A stretch of DNA of 64,000 nt from CAWICD01 sp052267165 (GTDB lineage: Bacteria; Vulcanimicrobiota; Vulcanimicrobiia; Vulcanimicrobiales; Vulcanimicrobiaceae), in NCBI GenBank assembly GCA_052267165.1, contig JBKQHO010000036.1, positions 1-64,000 of the forward strand. The letters are read 5' to 3'. The position numbers and the translations under genes were made by a program. Shown in pieces: positions 1 through 12,427 of the stretch. How positions within the stretch are numbered: position 1 is the stretch's first letter; each line of letters opens with the position of its first letter. The notes under the pieces are model-generated. The model did no database searches, was not told where the DNA came from, and was given only the letters and a program-made list of their open reading frames with translations.

Positions 1-2244
<2,244 letters not shown>

Positions 2245-2249
2245 ACGCG

Positions 2250-2272
2250 CTCGCTCGTTTGGGACGAGCGAG
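2250..2272 (-). promoter_or_regulatory. Hairpin just upstream of mature 23S 5' end
   Basis: The arms CTCGCTCGT (2250-2258) and ACGAGCGAG (2264-2272) are perfect complements around a 5-base loop. The hairpin ends six bases before the predicted 23S 5' end, which suggests a processing or antitermination structure in pre-rRNA. The function is inferred. Confidence 0.5.
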
Positions 2273-2330
2273 ACTTGACTGTTCTTCGAAATTGCATCCG
2301 AACGCGTACGGAAAATACGCGAACGGACCG

Positions 2331-2378
2331 CTTTCATGTTTGGCACATGAAAGTTCTTCACTATGCAGTTTTCAAGGA
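2331..2378 (-). promoter_or_regulatory. Second boxA plus hairpin (nut-like) in the spacer
   Basis: On the transcript strand the sequence TCCTTGAAAACTG (2378-2366) repeats the boxA-like core found in the 16S leader at 4590-4578. A perfect hairpin follows, with arms CTTTCATGT (2331-2339) and ACATGAAAG (2345-2353). The boxA-then-hairpin order resembles the antitermination sites that load Nus factors before each rRNA gene. The sequence is seen directly; the role rests on knowledge of rRNA operons. Confidence 0.6.
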
Positions 2379-2479
2379 TCTGAAGGTCGCGACTCCGAGC
2401 TGACCGATCGCGATTGCTCTTCTTCGGCAACGCTGCCGCATCTGAACGCGAATCGGAGCTCGAGGGCGTTCCCTCAAAG

Positions 2480-2493
2480 CTGAGCAGTACAAT
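2480..2493 (-). promoter_or_regulatory. 3' arm of the 16S precursor processing stem
   Basis: The transcript sequence ATTGTACTGCTCAG (2493-2480) pairs with CTGAGCAGTACAGT in the 16S leader (4580-4567). This gives 14 consecutive pairs, one of them G-U, followed by a one-base mismatch and three more A-U pairs. The arms bracket the whole 16S gene, as RNase III processing stems do. Confidence 0.7.
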
Positions 2494-2776
2494 CCTCATG
2501 GACGCGCTTTCGTTCGATCGCTGGGGCTCGCAACCTCACGTGCTGAAGCACGTTTCGGCAGCTCACTCCTTGCTTTCGATCGAAATTGTATCCAAGAAAC
2601 CTCTCCCTTAATGAAGAGGGGCGCTGACGATCTTTGAATTGATCGCGCCGAGATCCTCAGCTCGACCTTAGCCATAATTGGCCGGCGAACCCCTGGATGC
2701 TTCGGCATCGTCTGTGGTCGACTTAAGAATGTACGCTACAGCGTCGCCGGCAACCGGTCGACCTGTAACATGTACT

Positions 2777-4281
<1,505 letters not shown>

Positions 4282-4384
4282 ATACTTGCCCGGATGCTAT
4301 TCCGGAAAGCTTATCGGAGCCGTTTGGGCTCTTTTGATCTGCTGACCAGGCTTCCGTCCTTCGAGATCGCTCTAGAAGTCAGGA

Positions 4385-4523
4385 TATCTCGGCCGTAGCG
4401 GCCGAGATAAGTCAATCTTGTACGGGTCAGACGCTTCCGAAAACCGGTGGAGCCGGGTTCCGGGGCTTCTGACTCACTATTCTCTCAAATGAGAGGGCAA
4501 ACAAAAACGCGGCTTGCGCCGCG
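4385..4523 (-). promoter_or_regulatory. Structured rRNA leader: several hairpins
   Basis: The leader between promoter and 16S contains a perfect 10-bp hairpin (arms TATCTCGGCC 4385-4394 and GGCCGAGATA 4400-4409), a CTCTC/GAGAG hairpin near 4482-4495 and a perfect 6-bp hairpin (CGCGGC 4508-4513, GCCGCG 4518-4523). None is followed by a T-tract in the transcript direction, so they are more likely leader folds than terminators. Confidence 0.5.
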
Positions 4524-4566
4524 CACTGCCTGCTCTCCGACTTGGAGACCCACAGACTTATGCGCT

Positions 4567-4593
4567 ACTGTACTGCTCAGTTTTCAAGGAACA
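4567..4593 (-). promoter_or_regulatory. boxA and 5' arm of the 16S processing stem
   Basis: The transcript sequence TGTTCCTTGAAAACTG (4593-4578) is the boxA-like antitermination element known from Firmicutes-type rRNA operons. It overlaps CTGAGCAGTACAGT (4580-4567), which is complementary to the spacer segment at 2480-2493. The two elements share the bases CTG, so NusB/S10 binding and RNase III stem formation would compete or act in sequence. Confidence 0.65.
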
Positions 4594-4669
4594 AACACCG
4601 ACGCCAGGCCCTTGTCGGACCGGATCACTGACCGCACCGGAGTGGCGAGTCGTCAGAGTCACGGCGGCT

Positions 4670-4698
4670 ATAATAACATGCCCCCGAAGGCACGTCAA
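4670..4698 (-). promoter_or_regulatory. rRNA operon promoter
   Basis: Reading leftwards there is a TTGACG -35 box (4698-4693), a 17-base spacer and a TATTAT -10 box (4675-4670). Transcription would start near 4662, about 380 bases before mature 16S. It is the best sigma-70 match upstream of the operon. The AT-rich -10 stands out in a very GC-rich context. Confidence 0.75.
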
Positions 4699-4949
4699 GG
4701 CGAACCCCTAAGCTTTCTGCGAATATCTCCTGAGACGTTTCCGCGGGAGCTTCGCCCCGTAGCGGCGCGCCGAGGGCCGACGCCCCTTTGACGGCAAATC
4801 GCGCGGGCTGGACCGGCCCGCTAATGAGCCGTTGCGTCGCCGATCCCGCTGGCTGCGCCGGCGCGCCCGGGACCAACCCCCACAGCGCATTTCAGGCATA
4901 TGCAAATTTTTAAGGGAAGGTTGGCTGCAGCGGTGAAACGAGCAGAGGG

Positions 4950-5233
4950 TTGAGCCGCTCCTGCTATCAACGGCTGGCTCGCGCCGCCGCGACGGCGCGG
5001 AAAGCGGCGCCGAAACGCTCGGTGCGCGCGCTGCGGCACGAGCCGCAGGGGGCCGAACCGCGCGGCGCAGCGCTGACCAAACGGGAAGGCGAGATTCTCG
5101 AGCTGCCGGTGCAGGGGCTGAGCAACAAAGAGATCGCGCAGCGCTTCGTCGGACGGTCGACACCCACGTGGAGGGCGTGCTCGCGAAATTGGGCGCGGTC
5201 GCGATCCGCCGCGGCATGGTCGCGCCGCTCTAA
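4950..5233 (+). pseudogene. LuxR-family HTH regulator remnant (frameshifted, 5' truncated)
   Basis: From 5073 one frame reads LTKREGEILELPVQGLSNKE, the start of a LuxR/FixJ C-terminal DNA-binding helix-turn-helix, followed by IAQRF. The reading then switches frame near 5150 and continues as VDTHVEGVLAKLGA to a TAA at 5231-5233. Intact proteins have these two parts in one frame (…TVKTHVxxILxKLG). The receiver or sensor domain that normally precedes the HTH is missing, and upstream frames are closed by stops. It lies 250 bases upstream of the rRNA promoter and points away from it. It is a decayed regulator and probably not functional. Confidence 0.75.
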
Positions 5234-5240
5234 CGCCGCC

Positions 5241-5420
5241 CTACGCCGTCGCTGCGGCAGGCGGGACGACAACGTCGAAGGCCGCCTTGCGTAAGGCGGC
5301 CTTCTCTTCCGCTCGGGTCGCGTGCCGTTTGTCCCGGTGCGCGCCGGCCGGCCGGAGATTCTCCGGAGGTCCGAGGCGCGGGACGAGCGGCGGGGGTTTG
5401 TGCTCGCGGCGTTTTGCCAT
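5241..5420 (-). CDS. Small basic hypothetical protein (59 aa)
   Basis: The start ATG at 5420 is preceded at seven bases by a strong GGAGGAGG ribosome binding site, which is why this start is preferred over upstream ones in the same frame. The product begins MAKRREHK and is rich in Arg, Lys and Pro, with a C-terminal segment EEKAALRKAAF. The DNA coding for that segment contains an inverted repeat (AAGGCCGCC…GGCGGCCTT, 5278-5303) that could fold into a terminator-like stem at the 3' end of the gene. I do not recognise a family. Its size and charge would suit a nucleic-acid-associated protein, but that is speculation. Confidence 0.45.
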   Translation of the reverse strand: MAKRREHKPPPLVPRLGPPENLRPAGAHRDKRHATRAEEKAALRKAAFDVVVPPAAATA

Positions 5421-5512
5421 GCTGCGTCCTCCTCCGGAGAGAACGCGCGCCGCCGGCGAACCGTTGCGCATGCCACGCTGGGCCCGCTCGACCGGGTACG
5501 CAGACACATCGC

Positions 5513-6121
5513 TTAGAGGCAGCGCCCGGTCAGCTTTCGGAAGGTGGTCGCGTTCATGCCGGAAGTCTGCGCCAGGCCGCCGGAGACGTGGGCTTTGAAG
5601 ATCTCGACGGCTGCCGGCGGAACGCCCGAGCCGACGAGGCCGACGACGTCGAACAGGCCGCCGCTGATCGCGATGCGATTCCAGCCAAGGGTCGTGCGGC
5701 AGTAGAGGCTCTCACCTGCGCCCTGCGGCGTCTTCCAGCCGACCAGCGCGTAGCCGTGGGCGACCGATACGCCGGTGACGCCGGCGTGCGGGTCGAGGAG
5801 TTGCTGGTCGATGCCGAGCTCGATCTCGCGGATCTCGGCGATGTCCCGGGGCGGCCCCCAGTCGGAGCCCCGCTGCAATTCCTGGGCTTGCGCGCCGCCG
5901 GTCGCCCGCGACCCGGGCGGGGGCTCGCTGGCCGGAGCCGCCGCAAGCACCGCGGCCGGCGCCGCTGCCGTCGGCCCGGCCACGGCCGGCGAATGCGCCG
6001 GCGCCGCAGAGGCCAACGCGAACGTGCACGTCACCCAGGCGAACGCGGCGAGCAGCGCGCTGCCGACCAGCGCCGCGCGGGCGGCCGCAGCGATCTCCGC
6101 GGCCGCGCCCCGCCCGTTCAC
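5513..6121 (-). CDS. Hypothetical secreted or membrane-anchored protein
   Basis: The 202-residue product has an Ala-rich hydrophobic segment at about residues 17-40 (signal peptide or single membrane anchor). A low-complexity Ala/Pro linker follows, then a C-terminal globular part with GYALVGWKTPQGAGESLYCR and a final Cys. The GTG start at 6121 overlaps the stop of the upstream aldehyde dehydrogenase gene (GTGA), so the two are translationally coupled. The C-terminal part has two well-spaced cysteines that could form a disulfide outside the cytoplasm. No known domain is recognised, and its link to proline catabolism is positional only. Confidence 0.7.
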   Translation of the reverse strand: MNGRGAAAEIAAAARAALVGSALLAAFAWVTCTFALASAAPAHSPAVAGPTAAAPAAVLAAAPASEPPPGSRATGGAQAQELQRGSDWGPPRDIAEIREIELGIDQQLLDPHAGVTGVSVAHGYALVGWKTPQGAGESLYCRTTLGWNRIAISGGLFDVVGLVGSGVPPAAVEIFKAHVSGGLAQTSGMNATTFRKLTGRCL

Positions 6122-7686
6122 CCGAGCTTCTGCGAGACCAGCTTTGCTTGGGTGAACAGCAGCAGGTAGTCGTAGCCGCCGGCCTTCGAGTCGGTTCCCG
6201 ACATGTTGAAGCCGCCGAACGGGTGGCCCCCGACCAGCGCCCCGGTCGATTTGCGGTTGAAGTAGAGATTGCCGGCGTGGAACTCGTGCCGGGCCCGCTC
6301 GAGCTTGGCCTGATCGCGCGAGTAGACCGAGCCGGTGAGCCCGAACTCCGTGTTGTTGGCGATCGCCAGGGCGTCGTCGTAGTCACGCGCCTTGATGACC
6401 GCCAGTACCGGCCCGAAGATCTCTTCCTGAGCGATCGTCGCCGTAGGCGCGACGTCGGCGATCACCGTCGGCTCAAGGTACCAGCCCTCGCCGGGCGCGC
6501 GCGCTCCACCGGCTACGAGCCGGCCTTCGGCTTTGCCCTTCTCGATGTAGCCGGAGATTGTGCGCAGCGCGCCTTCGCTGACGACCGGCCCGATGTAGGT
6601 CGTTCGCTCGGAGGGGTCGCCGACCGCAAGCGCGGCGACGCGGGCGCGCAGCTTCTCGAGGAATGCATCGTAGACCGGCGCTTCGACGATCGCACGCGAG
6701 CACGCAGAGCACTTCTGGCCTTGGAATCCGAAGGCCGAGGCGGTGACGCCCTCGGCCGCCGCGTCGAGGTCGGCGTCGGCGGCGACCACGATCGAATCCT
6801 TGCCGCCCATCTCGGCGATGACGCGCTTGATCCAGATTTGACCGGGCTGCGTTTTGGCGGCCAACTCGTTGATGTGGAGGCCGACTTCTTTCGAGCCCGT
6901 GAACGCGATGAAGCGCGTCTTCGGGTGCGCGACCAGCGCGTCGCCGATCGTGCCGCCCGATCCCGGAACGAAGTTCACGACGCCGGCGGGGAGGCCGACC
7001 TCGTGGAGTAGCTCGACGAATTGGGCGGCGATCACCGGCGATTCGCTCGAGGGCTTGAGCACGACCGTGTTTCCGGCGACCAGCGCCGCGGTCGTCATGC
7101 CGGCCATGATCGCGAAGGCGAAGTTCCAGGGCGGGATCACGACCCCGACGCCGAGCGGAACGTAGGCCAGCCGGTTGTCCTCGCCCGCGACCGGCGTGAG
7201 CGCCGGCGGATTGTCGTAACGCAGGGCTTCCCGCGCGTAGAACTCCAGGAAATCGATCGCCTCGGCGGTGTCGGCGTCGGCCTCGGGCCAGCTCTTACCG
7301 ACCTCGAGCACGAGCAGCGCGTTGAAGTCGTCGCGCCGCTGCCGGACCAGCTCGGCCGCGTCGAACACGTGCTGGGCGCGCTGCGCGGCCGGGACGTTTC
7401 TCCAACTTTCGAAGGTGCTCGCAGCGACCGCGATCGCCTCGTTGGCCTGCTCGCGCGAGGCCGAGCCGACCGCGCCGACGAGTTCGGTGGGACGGGCCGG
7501 GTTATGCGAGGCGATCTTCTTCGCGGTCTCGACGGGGCGACCGCCGACGAAAACCGGATAGAATCTTCCCAGTCTCGCCCGCGCCCGTCCGAGCGCAGCT
7601 TCAAGCGACGCCGCGTCGGCCGGGTCGGTGAAGTTGCGGATCGCTTCGTTCCTAAAGGGTGTGGAAGGCGCGAGGGTCGTTGCCAC
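6118..7686 (-). CDS. rocA: L-glutamate gamma-semialdehyde (P5C) dehydrogenase
   Basis: This NAD-dependent enzyme oxidises glutamate-5-semialdehyde to glutamate, the second step of proline and arginine breakdown in the cytoplasm. The 522-residue length matches stand-alone P5C dehydrogenases. Hallmarks are VIPPWNF near 183, the cofactor-site FTGSKEVG near 262, the EMGGK segment with the general-base Glu at 292, and the catalytic Cys at 326 in GQKCSACSR; the 34-residue Glu-Cys spacing is that of aldehyde dehydrogenases. The start is GTG at 7686 with AGAAAGG upstream. No PutA-type proline dehydrogenase is fused or adjacent. The gene diverges from lhgO across a 176-bp gap. Confidence 0.93.
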   Translation of the reverse strand: MATTLAPSTPFRNEAIRNFTDPADAASLEAALGRARARLGRFYPVFVGGRPVETAKKIASHNPARPTELVGAVGSASREQANEAIAVAASTFESWRNVPAAQRAQHVFDAAELVRQRRDDFNALLVLEVGKSWPEADADTAEAIDFLEFYAREALRYDNPPALTPVAGEDNRLAYVPLGVGVVIPPWNFAFAIMAGMTTAALVAGNTVVLKPSSESPVIAAQFVELLHEVGLPAGVVNFVPGSGGTIGDALVAHPKTRFIAFTGSKEVGLHINELAAKTQPGQIWIKRVIAEMGGKDSIVVAADADLDAAAEGVTASAFGFQGQKCSACSRAIVEAPVYDAFLEKLRARVAALAVGDPSERTTYIGPVVSEGALRTISGYIEKGKAEGRLVAGGARAPGEGWYLEPTVIADVAPTATIAQEEIFGPVLAVIKARDYDDALAIANNTEFGLTGSVYSRDQAKLERARHEFHAGNLYFNRKSTGALVGGHPFGGFNMSGTDSKAGGYDYLLLFTQAKLVSQKLG

Positions 7687-7862
7687 GGGGTTGGTGCCTT
7701 TCTGGAGCGTTCGAGCCCGAGTCTTAATCGGGCGTACGCTTCGGCGAGCGCCAACGGGCGGCCCCCGGGCTCGTCGCTCGCTTGCCTCGTGCGAAAAAGT
7801 CCTAGCGGACGCTCACCCTCGCTGAGAGAATAGATTTCGCAGCTGGGAGACTAGATTCCATT

Positions 7863-9086
7863 ATGATTTACGACATCGCGGTCGTCGGCGGCGGAATCGT
7901 CGGCAACGCCACCGTGCGCGAGCTCAAGCTCCGTTACCCGCAGCTGAGCGTCTCGGGCGTCGAAAAAGAGATCGGCTTCAACAAGCATCAAACGGGCCGC
8001 AACAGCGGTGTCATCCATTCGGGTATCTATTACAAGCCGGGTTCCTTCAAAGCCAAGCTCTGCGTCGAGGGACGCCGTCTCGCCTGGAAGTACTGCGACG
8101 AGAAAGGCATCCCGTATAAGAACGTCGGCAAGCTGATCGTCGCCACCGAAGAATCCGAGCTCGGACGCCTCAACGACCTCTGGGAACGCGGCCAGAAGAA
8201 CGGCGTCGAGGGCCTCGAGCTGCTCGATTCCAAGCAGATTCAAGAACGCGAGCCCCACTGTCGCGGCATCAAGGCGATCTCGTCGCCGATCACCGGTATC
8301 GTCGATTGGGGCCGCGTCTCCGAGTCGTACGTCAACGACGCCAAGGAGATGGGCGTCGAGTACTTCCTCCAGCACGAAGTCACCAGTATTTCGCGACTGA
8401 ACGGCGTCACCGTGCTGCACACCCCGAAGGGCGAAGTGCAGGCCAAGAACGTCATTACCTGCGGCGGACTGTACTCCGACAAGCTCGCGCTGATGACCCA
8501 GGGTCATCGCGATCCCAAGATCGTGCCCTTCCGCGGCGACTACCTGATTCTCAAGCCCGAGAAGAACTATCTGGTCAAGGGCAACATCTATCCCGTGCCC
8601 GATCCGGAGTTTCCGTTCTTGGGCGTGCACTTCACGCCGCGCATGGACGGCTCGATTTGGCTCGGCCCCAACGCCGTGCTCGCCTTCGCGCGCGAAGGTT
8701 ACACGTTCTTCAAGATCGATCCGCGCGAGCTGTTCGACGCGCTGAGCTATCCCGGCGTCTTCAGCCTGTTCACCAAGTACTGGAAGATCGGCCTGGGCGA
8801 GATCTATCGCGACCTGGTCCACTCCGCGTACGTCAAGGCGCTGCAGCGCTATATCCCCGAGCTCAAAGTCTCGGATTGTCTCCCGGGCCCCTCCGGCGTG
8901 CGCGCCCAAGCGATGTCGCCCGACGGTTCGCTCGTCGACGACTTCGTGTTCGAAGGTTCGGAAGGGGTCGTACATGTCCGCAACGCGCCTTCGCCCGCGG
9001 CGACGTCGTCGCTCGCGATCGGCAAGTACATCGTCGACGACGCTACGAAGCGCTTCGATCTGAGCCGGGTCGTGGTCTCGGCGTAG
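7863..9086 (+). CDS. lhgO: L-2-hydroxyglutarate oxidase/dehydrogenase (LhgO family)
   Basis: This FAD enzyme converts L-2-hydroxyglutarate to 2-oxoglutarate, probably feeding electrons to the membrane quinone pool. The 407-residue protein opens with the dinucleotide-binding motif VVGGGIVGNAT (residues 7-17). It also has the family motif GRNSGVIHSGIYY near residue 45-57, GIVDWGRVS in the middle, and GPSGVRAQAMSPDG near the C-terminus, all typical of LhgO. Together with the P5C dehydrogenase on the other side of the intergenic region it points to glutamate/2-oxoglutarate-centred catabolism. The ATG at 7863 fits the family N-terminus; the upstream TAGATT could be a -10 box, but I see no good -35. 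Confidence 0.93.
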   Translation: MIYDIAVVGGGIVGNATVRELKLRYPQLSVSGVEKEIGFNKHQTGRNSGVIHSGIYYKPGSFKAKLCVEGRRLAWKYCDEKGIPYKNVGKLIVATEESELGRLNDLWERGQKNGVEGLELLDSKQIQEREPHCRGIKAISSPITGIVDWGRVSESYVNDAKEMGVEYFLQHEVTSISRLNGVTVLHTPKGEVQAKNVITCGGLYSDKLALMTQGHRDPKIVPFRGDYLILKPEKNYLVKGNIYPVPDPEFPFLGVHFTPRMDGSIWLGPNAVLAFAREGYTFFKIDPRELFDALSYPGVFSLFTKYWKIGLGEIYRDLVHSAYVKALQRYIPELKVSDCLPGPSGVRAQAMSPDGSLVDDFVFEGSEGVVHVRNAPSPAATSSLAIGKYIVDDATKRFDLSRVVVSA

Positions 9087-9166
9087 CTCGACGGCGTAAC
9101 TCGACCCTGACTCTCTTCAATCACCATCACTCGGCCCCGACGCTTGCATCGCGGGCCGGTGACGCG

Positions 9167-9751
9167 TTGGGGACGCTGGGCGGCTTCCTGCACACCGTTC
9201 CGCTCGCGGTCTGGCTGGCACTCGTCGGCATCTTGGGAACGGTCGTCACCGCGCTCGTTAACTATTACCTCGGCAAGGCGCAGGCCAAGAGTCAGGCGCG
9301 GCGCGATGCGGAACAACAGAAGCTCGCGCTCGAGAAACAGACCGCGCTCACACGCGCCGATCTGCTCGCGCGCGTGCGTTTTCACTGCGCGACCCTGCGG
9401 GCCGCAGTCGCGCGCGGCTCGATCGATCTCGTCGCGTGGCGCGGGGCTCACGACGAGCTGTTGCGGCGCGCGCGCCAGACCGACGTGATCGCGACGCTCG
9501 GGCCGAAGTACGTCGAGTTCATGGACGTGCTGCACAGCGAGGGTCTCGCCGTCAGCGTCCAACGCGGCTCCGGCAACGACCGCGAGCACGACGCCAATCT
9601 CACGGTCGAGAACGTCGCCGACGTGGCGCTGGCGTACGCGCCCTTCCTGCGCACCTTCGGCGAAAGCGACGACAACGTCGCCGGACTCGTGATGTTCGCC
9701 GAGAACGCGCTCAAAGCCGCGCGCGAGCAGCGCCGTCTTCGGCGGCCTTAA
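9167..9751 (+). CDS. Membrane-anchored coiled-coil protein, unknown function
   Basis: A frame open since before 9086 encodes, from a possible TTG at 9167, about 194 residues. There is one clear transmembrane helix (PLAVWLALVGILGTVVTALV) close to the N-terminus, then a charged coiled-coil stretch rich in Lys, Gln, Ala and Arg, then a mostly helical cytosolic domain. The true start is uncertain: no ATG or GTG exists in this frame after lhgO, so TTG at 9167 or an upstream CTG must be used. It sits between lhgO and the rhodanese on the same strand. I do not recognise a family. Confidence 0.6.
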   Translation: MGTLGGFLHTVPLAVWLALVGILGTVVTALVNYYLGKAQAKSQARRDAEQQKLALEKQTALTRADLLARVRFHCATLRAAVARGSIDLVAWRGAHDELLRRARQTDVIATLGPKYVEFMDVLHSEGLAVSVQRGSGNDREHDANLTVENVADVALAYAPFLRTFGESDDNVAGLVMFAENALKAAREQRRLRRP

Positions 9752-9789
9752 CCCAGGAGGAGCCCGGCGCCGGCCAAGAACAAGGCACC

Positions 9790-10638
9790 ATGCTTCCAAC
9801 CTTCATCGACGCCGACTGGCTGCGCGCGCATCTGAACGACCCCGGCGTGCGCATCGTCGACACGCGCAGCAAGCCGCACGGTGCGCCGAGTCCGGACGCG
9901 CCGACCGGTGCGCAGCAATACGCCGCGGGCCACATCCCCGGCGCCGTGCAGCTCGATTACGCCGAGCACTTGCTTGACCCGGCGACGCCGTACGCGACGC
10001 GCGTCGCGCCGGCCGAGCGCTTTGCGAACGTCTTCGGCGACAACGGCATCGGCGACGCGACCACGATCGTCGCCTACGACGACGGTGACGTGCCGTACGC
10101 CGCGCGGCTGGTGTGGATGTCGCGCTATTACGGCCATGACGACGTCCACGTGCTCGCCGGCGGCTTCAAGGAATGGGTCGCCCGCGGCGGCCCCGTTACG
10201 ACGGAGGTTCCTACATACCCCGCCGCGGTGTTTACGCCGCGCGTCCGGCCCGAGCTGCGCGCAAGCCGTGAGGACGTGCTCGCGGTCGCCGAAGGCCGCA
10301 GCGACGCGCAGCTGCTCGAGACGCAGCGCGACAAGACCTACGCGATGCGCGACGTCGACATCGCCGGCGCGAAGCGCCTCTCGGGGAGCTGTCTGCTCGA
10401 GGATGCGCGCGGCGGCCGCATCGCGCCGGCGGAGACGCTCGAAGCCCTCGTCGCCGGCGCCGGCCTCGACCGCACGAAGCGCACGATCGTCACGTGCGGC
10501 AGCGGCGTCTCGGCGTCGGGTTCGTATCTGGCGCTGCTCGAAGCGGGCTTCAACGACGTCGCAGTCTACGACGGTTCGTGGCTGGAGTGGAGTCACGACG
10601 GGCTTCCGACCGTCCCCAAGGAGCAGCGCGCGACCTAA
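9790..10638 (+). CDS. Thiosulfate/3-mercaptopyruvate sulfurtransferase (two rhodanese domains)
   Basis: The 282-residue protein has two tandem rhodanese folds, as in SseA-type enzymes, which move sulfur from thiosulfate or mercaptopyruvate to a thiophilic acceptor such as cyanide or thioredoxin. The N-terminal domain (about 1-125) contains FIDADWLRAHL and GHIPGAVQLDY but has Asp-Asp where the active loop would be, so it is structural. The C-terminal domain carries the active-site loop CGSGVSA with Cys236, then GFNDVAVYDGSWLEW. Its TAA overlaps the stop codon of the convergent gene by three bases. Start: ATG at 9790; a GGAGG lies 23 bases upstream, rather far. Confidence 0.9.
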   Translation: MLPTFIDADWLRAHLNDPGVRIVDTRSKPHGAPSPDAPTGAQQYAAGHIPGAVQLDYAEHLLDPATPYATRVAPAERFANVFGDNGIGDATTIVAYDDGDVPYAARLVWMSRYYGHDDVHVLAGGFKEWVARGGPVTTEVPTYPAAVFTPRVRPELRASREDVLAVAEGRSDAQLLETQRDKTYAMRDVDIAGAKRLSGSCLLEDARGGRIAPAETLEALVAGAGLDRTKRTIVTCGSGVSASGSYLALLEAGFNDVAVYDGSWLEWSHDGLPTVPKEQRAT

Positions 10639-11297
10639 CTTCCCGCGGACGGAATGCGTTCGAGCAGGAGCTGCGCGAGCTTCGTTTCCGCATCGAGTGC
10701 GAGCGCGCCTTGGCGGCGCACGACGATCTCGATCACCAGGCTTCCGCGTTGCACGATGAGACCATCGGACGGGGCGACCGCGCGGTCGCCGAGCCCGGGC
10801 ACCGGCTGCGGGCCCATGCTCGCATCGGGCTCCGCGCTCGCGCTCTGGTCCGGTTGGCCGCCCGCGTTCTCGCCGGGCGGCGCGCTCGTCGCCGCCTGCG
10901 TCCGCGCGTCGAAATAGCCGTCGATACCGTTGGCCGCGGCGAGCTTTGCGTAGATCGCGCAGAGCCCCGCGCGCGGCGCGTCGGGCGAGATGCCGGCGCA
11001 GAGCCGCGATTGCGCCGCGAAGTAGGCGGTTCGCTGCGGCAGCGTTTGCGGGCGCACGAGCGCGTAGGAAACGACGGTGTCCTGCGTTGCGGCGCGAGCA
11101 GCGAAAAAGCAAATGCCCGAACCTGCCGAGGTTTCATCCGGGGGCGAGACGGGCGTACCCGCCAGCGCACCGAGCTGCTCGAGCCCGACGAGCGCGCAAT
11201 CGACTGCGGCACTCTGCGCCGAGGCTCGCGTCGGCGTCCCCGCCAGAGCGAGCGCCGCGCACGCGAGCGCTGCAAGAAAGGCGATCGTTCTCAGCAC
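10635..11297 (-). CDS. Secreted hypothetical protein with Sec signal peptide
   Basis: The 220-residue product starts with a classic Sec signal (a hydrophobic run up to residue 19, then a likely cleavage after ASA near 27). The mature part has several Cys residues, an Ala/Pro/Gly-rich linker at about 135-170, and a C-terminal segment SLVIEIVVRRQG that looks like a beta-rich domain end. It resembles small periplasmic proteins of unknown function. It is convergent with the rhodanese gene and lies 21 bp downstream of the crotonase gene, so it could be co-transcribed with that gene. No domain name can be given. Confidence 0.65.
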   Translation of the reverse strand: MLRTIAFLAALACAALALAGTPTRASAQSAAVDCALVGLEQLGALAGTPVSPPDETSAGSGICFFAARAATQDTVVSYALVRPQTLPQRTAYFAAQSRLCAGISPDAPRAGLCAIYAKLAAANGIDGYFDARTQAATSAPPGENAGGQPDQSASAEPDASMGPQPVPGLGDRAVAPSDGLIVQRGSLVIEIVVRRQGALALDAETKLAQLLLERIPSAGS

Positions 11298-11318
11298 GAG
11301 CGGTTTCGAATCGACCGG

Positions 11319-12128
11319 CTAACGTCCGGTGAAATTCGGCTTGCGATGCTCGCGGAAAGCGCGCAGTCCTTCGCGGAAGTCTTCGCTCTCGAGGGCCTGC
11401 TGGCGCAGCTCGTGGATGCGTTCGAAGTCCGAAGTGGCCAGCGGAAGCGCCTCGGCCAAGAGACGCAACTGTTCCTTGGCCGCCGCGACCGCGAGCGGCG
11501 CGTTCGACGCGATCTTGCGAGCCATCGCGTACGTGAAGCCTTCGAGTTCGGAAGGCTCGACCAAGTGGTTGAGAATGCCGACGCGGGCCGCGCGCTCGGC
11601 CTCGATCGGCGAGGCGGTTACGAACATCTCGAGCGCGACGTTGAGCCCGACGCGGTTGAGCACGTGCAGCAATCCACTCGAGTTGTAGGGCACGCCGAGC
11701 AGCGCCGGCGTGATCGCAAAGGTCGCGGTCGGGTCGCCGATCGTCAGGTCGCAATTGAGCGCCATGTCGCAGGCGCCGCCCCAGACCGACCCGTGCACCA
11801 TGGCGATCACTGGGAAGCGGAAATGCCGCACGCAGCGCAGCGCCTTCTCGAGAAGCCCGGTGTAGGTGAGCGGATCGTGCCCCGGCTCGATCTCCTCGAT
11901 GTCGTGGCCGGCGGACCACACCTTGTCGCCGGCGCCCGCGCGCAAGACCACGACGCGCACGTCGGCGTTCTCGAATGCCGCGAACGCGCCGATGAAACGT
12001 TCCAGCAGCGGCGCGCTGAGCGCGTTGCGTTTCGTCGGGTTGTGGAGCTGGATCGTCCCGATACGCTCGGAAACTTCGGCCGTGATGTAATTGATTGCGG
12101 CCTGGCCGCCCTCGATCACGCTCTTCAC
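11319..12128 (-). CDS. scpB: Crotonase-fold methylmalonyl-CoA decarboxylase-like protein
   Basis: The core aligns by eye over its full length with E. coli ScpB/YgfG, which decarboxylates methylmalonyl-CoA to propionyl-CoA. It has FSAGHDI-like SAGHDIEE, the oxyanion-hole segment GSVWGGACDM, LGVPYNSSG with the family Tyr, TASPIEAERA, VGILNHLVE, and a C-terminal EHRKPNFTGR. From GTG 12128 the product is 269 residues; E. coli has 261. GTG 12119 is also possible. The frame stays open to 12449 (376 aa), but that extension is low-complexity and lacks homology, so I excluded it. A role in branched-chain amino acid or odd-chain catabolism would suit the liv transporter next door. Confidence 0.82.
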   Translation of the reverse strand: MKSVIEGGQAAINYITAEVSERIGTIQLHNPTKRNALSAPLLERFIGAFAAFENADVRVVVLRAGAGDKVWSAGHDIEEIEPGHDPLTYTGLLEKALRCVRHFRFPVIAMVHGSVWGGACDMALNCDLTIGDPTATFAITPALLGVPYNSSGLLHVLNRVGLNVALEMFVTASPIEAERAARVGILNHLVEPSELEGFTYAMARKIASNAPLAVAAAKEQLRLLAEALPLATSDFERIHELRQQALESEDFREGLRAFREHRKPNFTGR

Positions 12129-12427
12129 TATCGCATGCGGTTTGGGTTGCGGCCGCAAGCGCTCTTCCGAGGAATCGTCTTCGTCCGGCAGGGCGCTTCC
12201 ACCGAGCTTGCTCACGCTCGCGTCCTCCCGCGGGGCCTCGTTACGTGCGGCTGCTGCATCGAAGTCCCCTCTCATTTGTCGCCGACGTGCTCGCTTCCTC
12301 GCTTGCAAAACGCACCTATGCGAAATGCGCCTCGTTCGTGGAAGGCGCAGGCTGCTTCGAGCCGAGCAGCCCGCGGCGCGACTTTGGTATGCTAGCGAAA
12401 CGTTACGGCTCGATGCCACTCCACCTT

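Noticed and set aside
7851..8975. 374-codon minus-strand frame opposite lhgO
   Set aside because: It mirrors the codon pattern of lhgO, has no family resemblance and no ribosome binding site.
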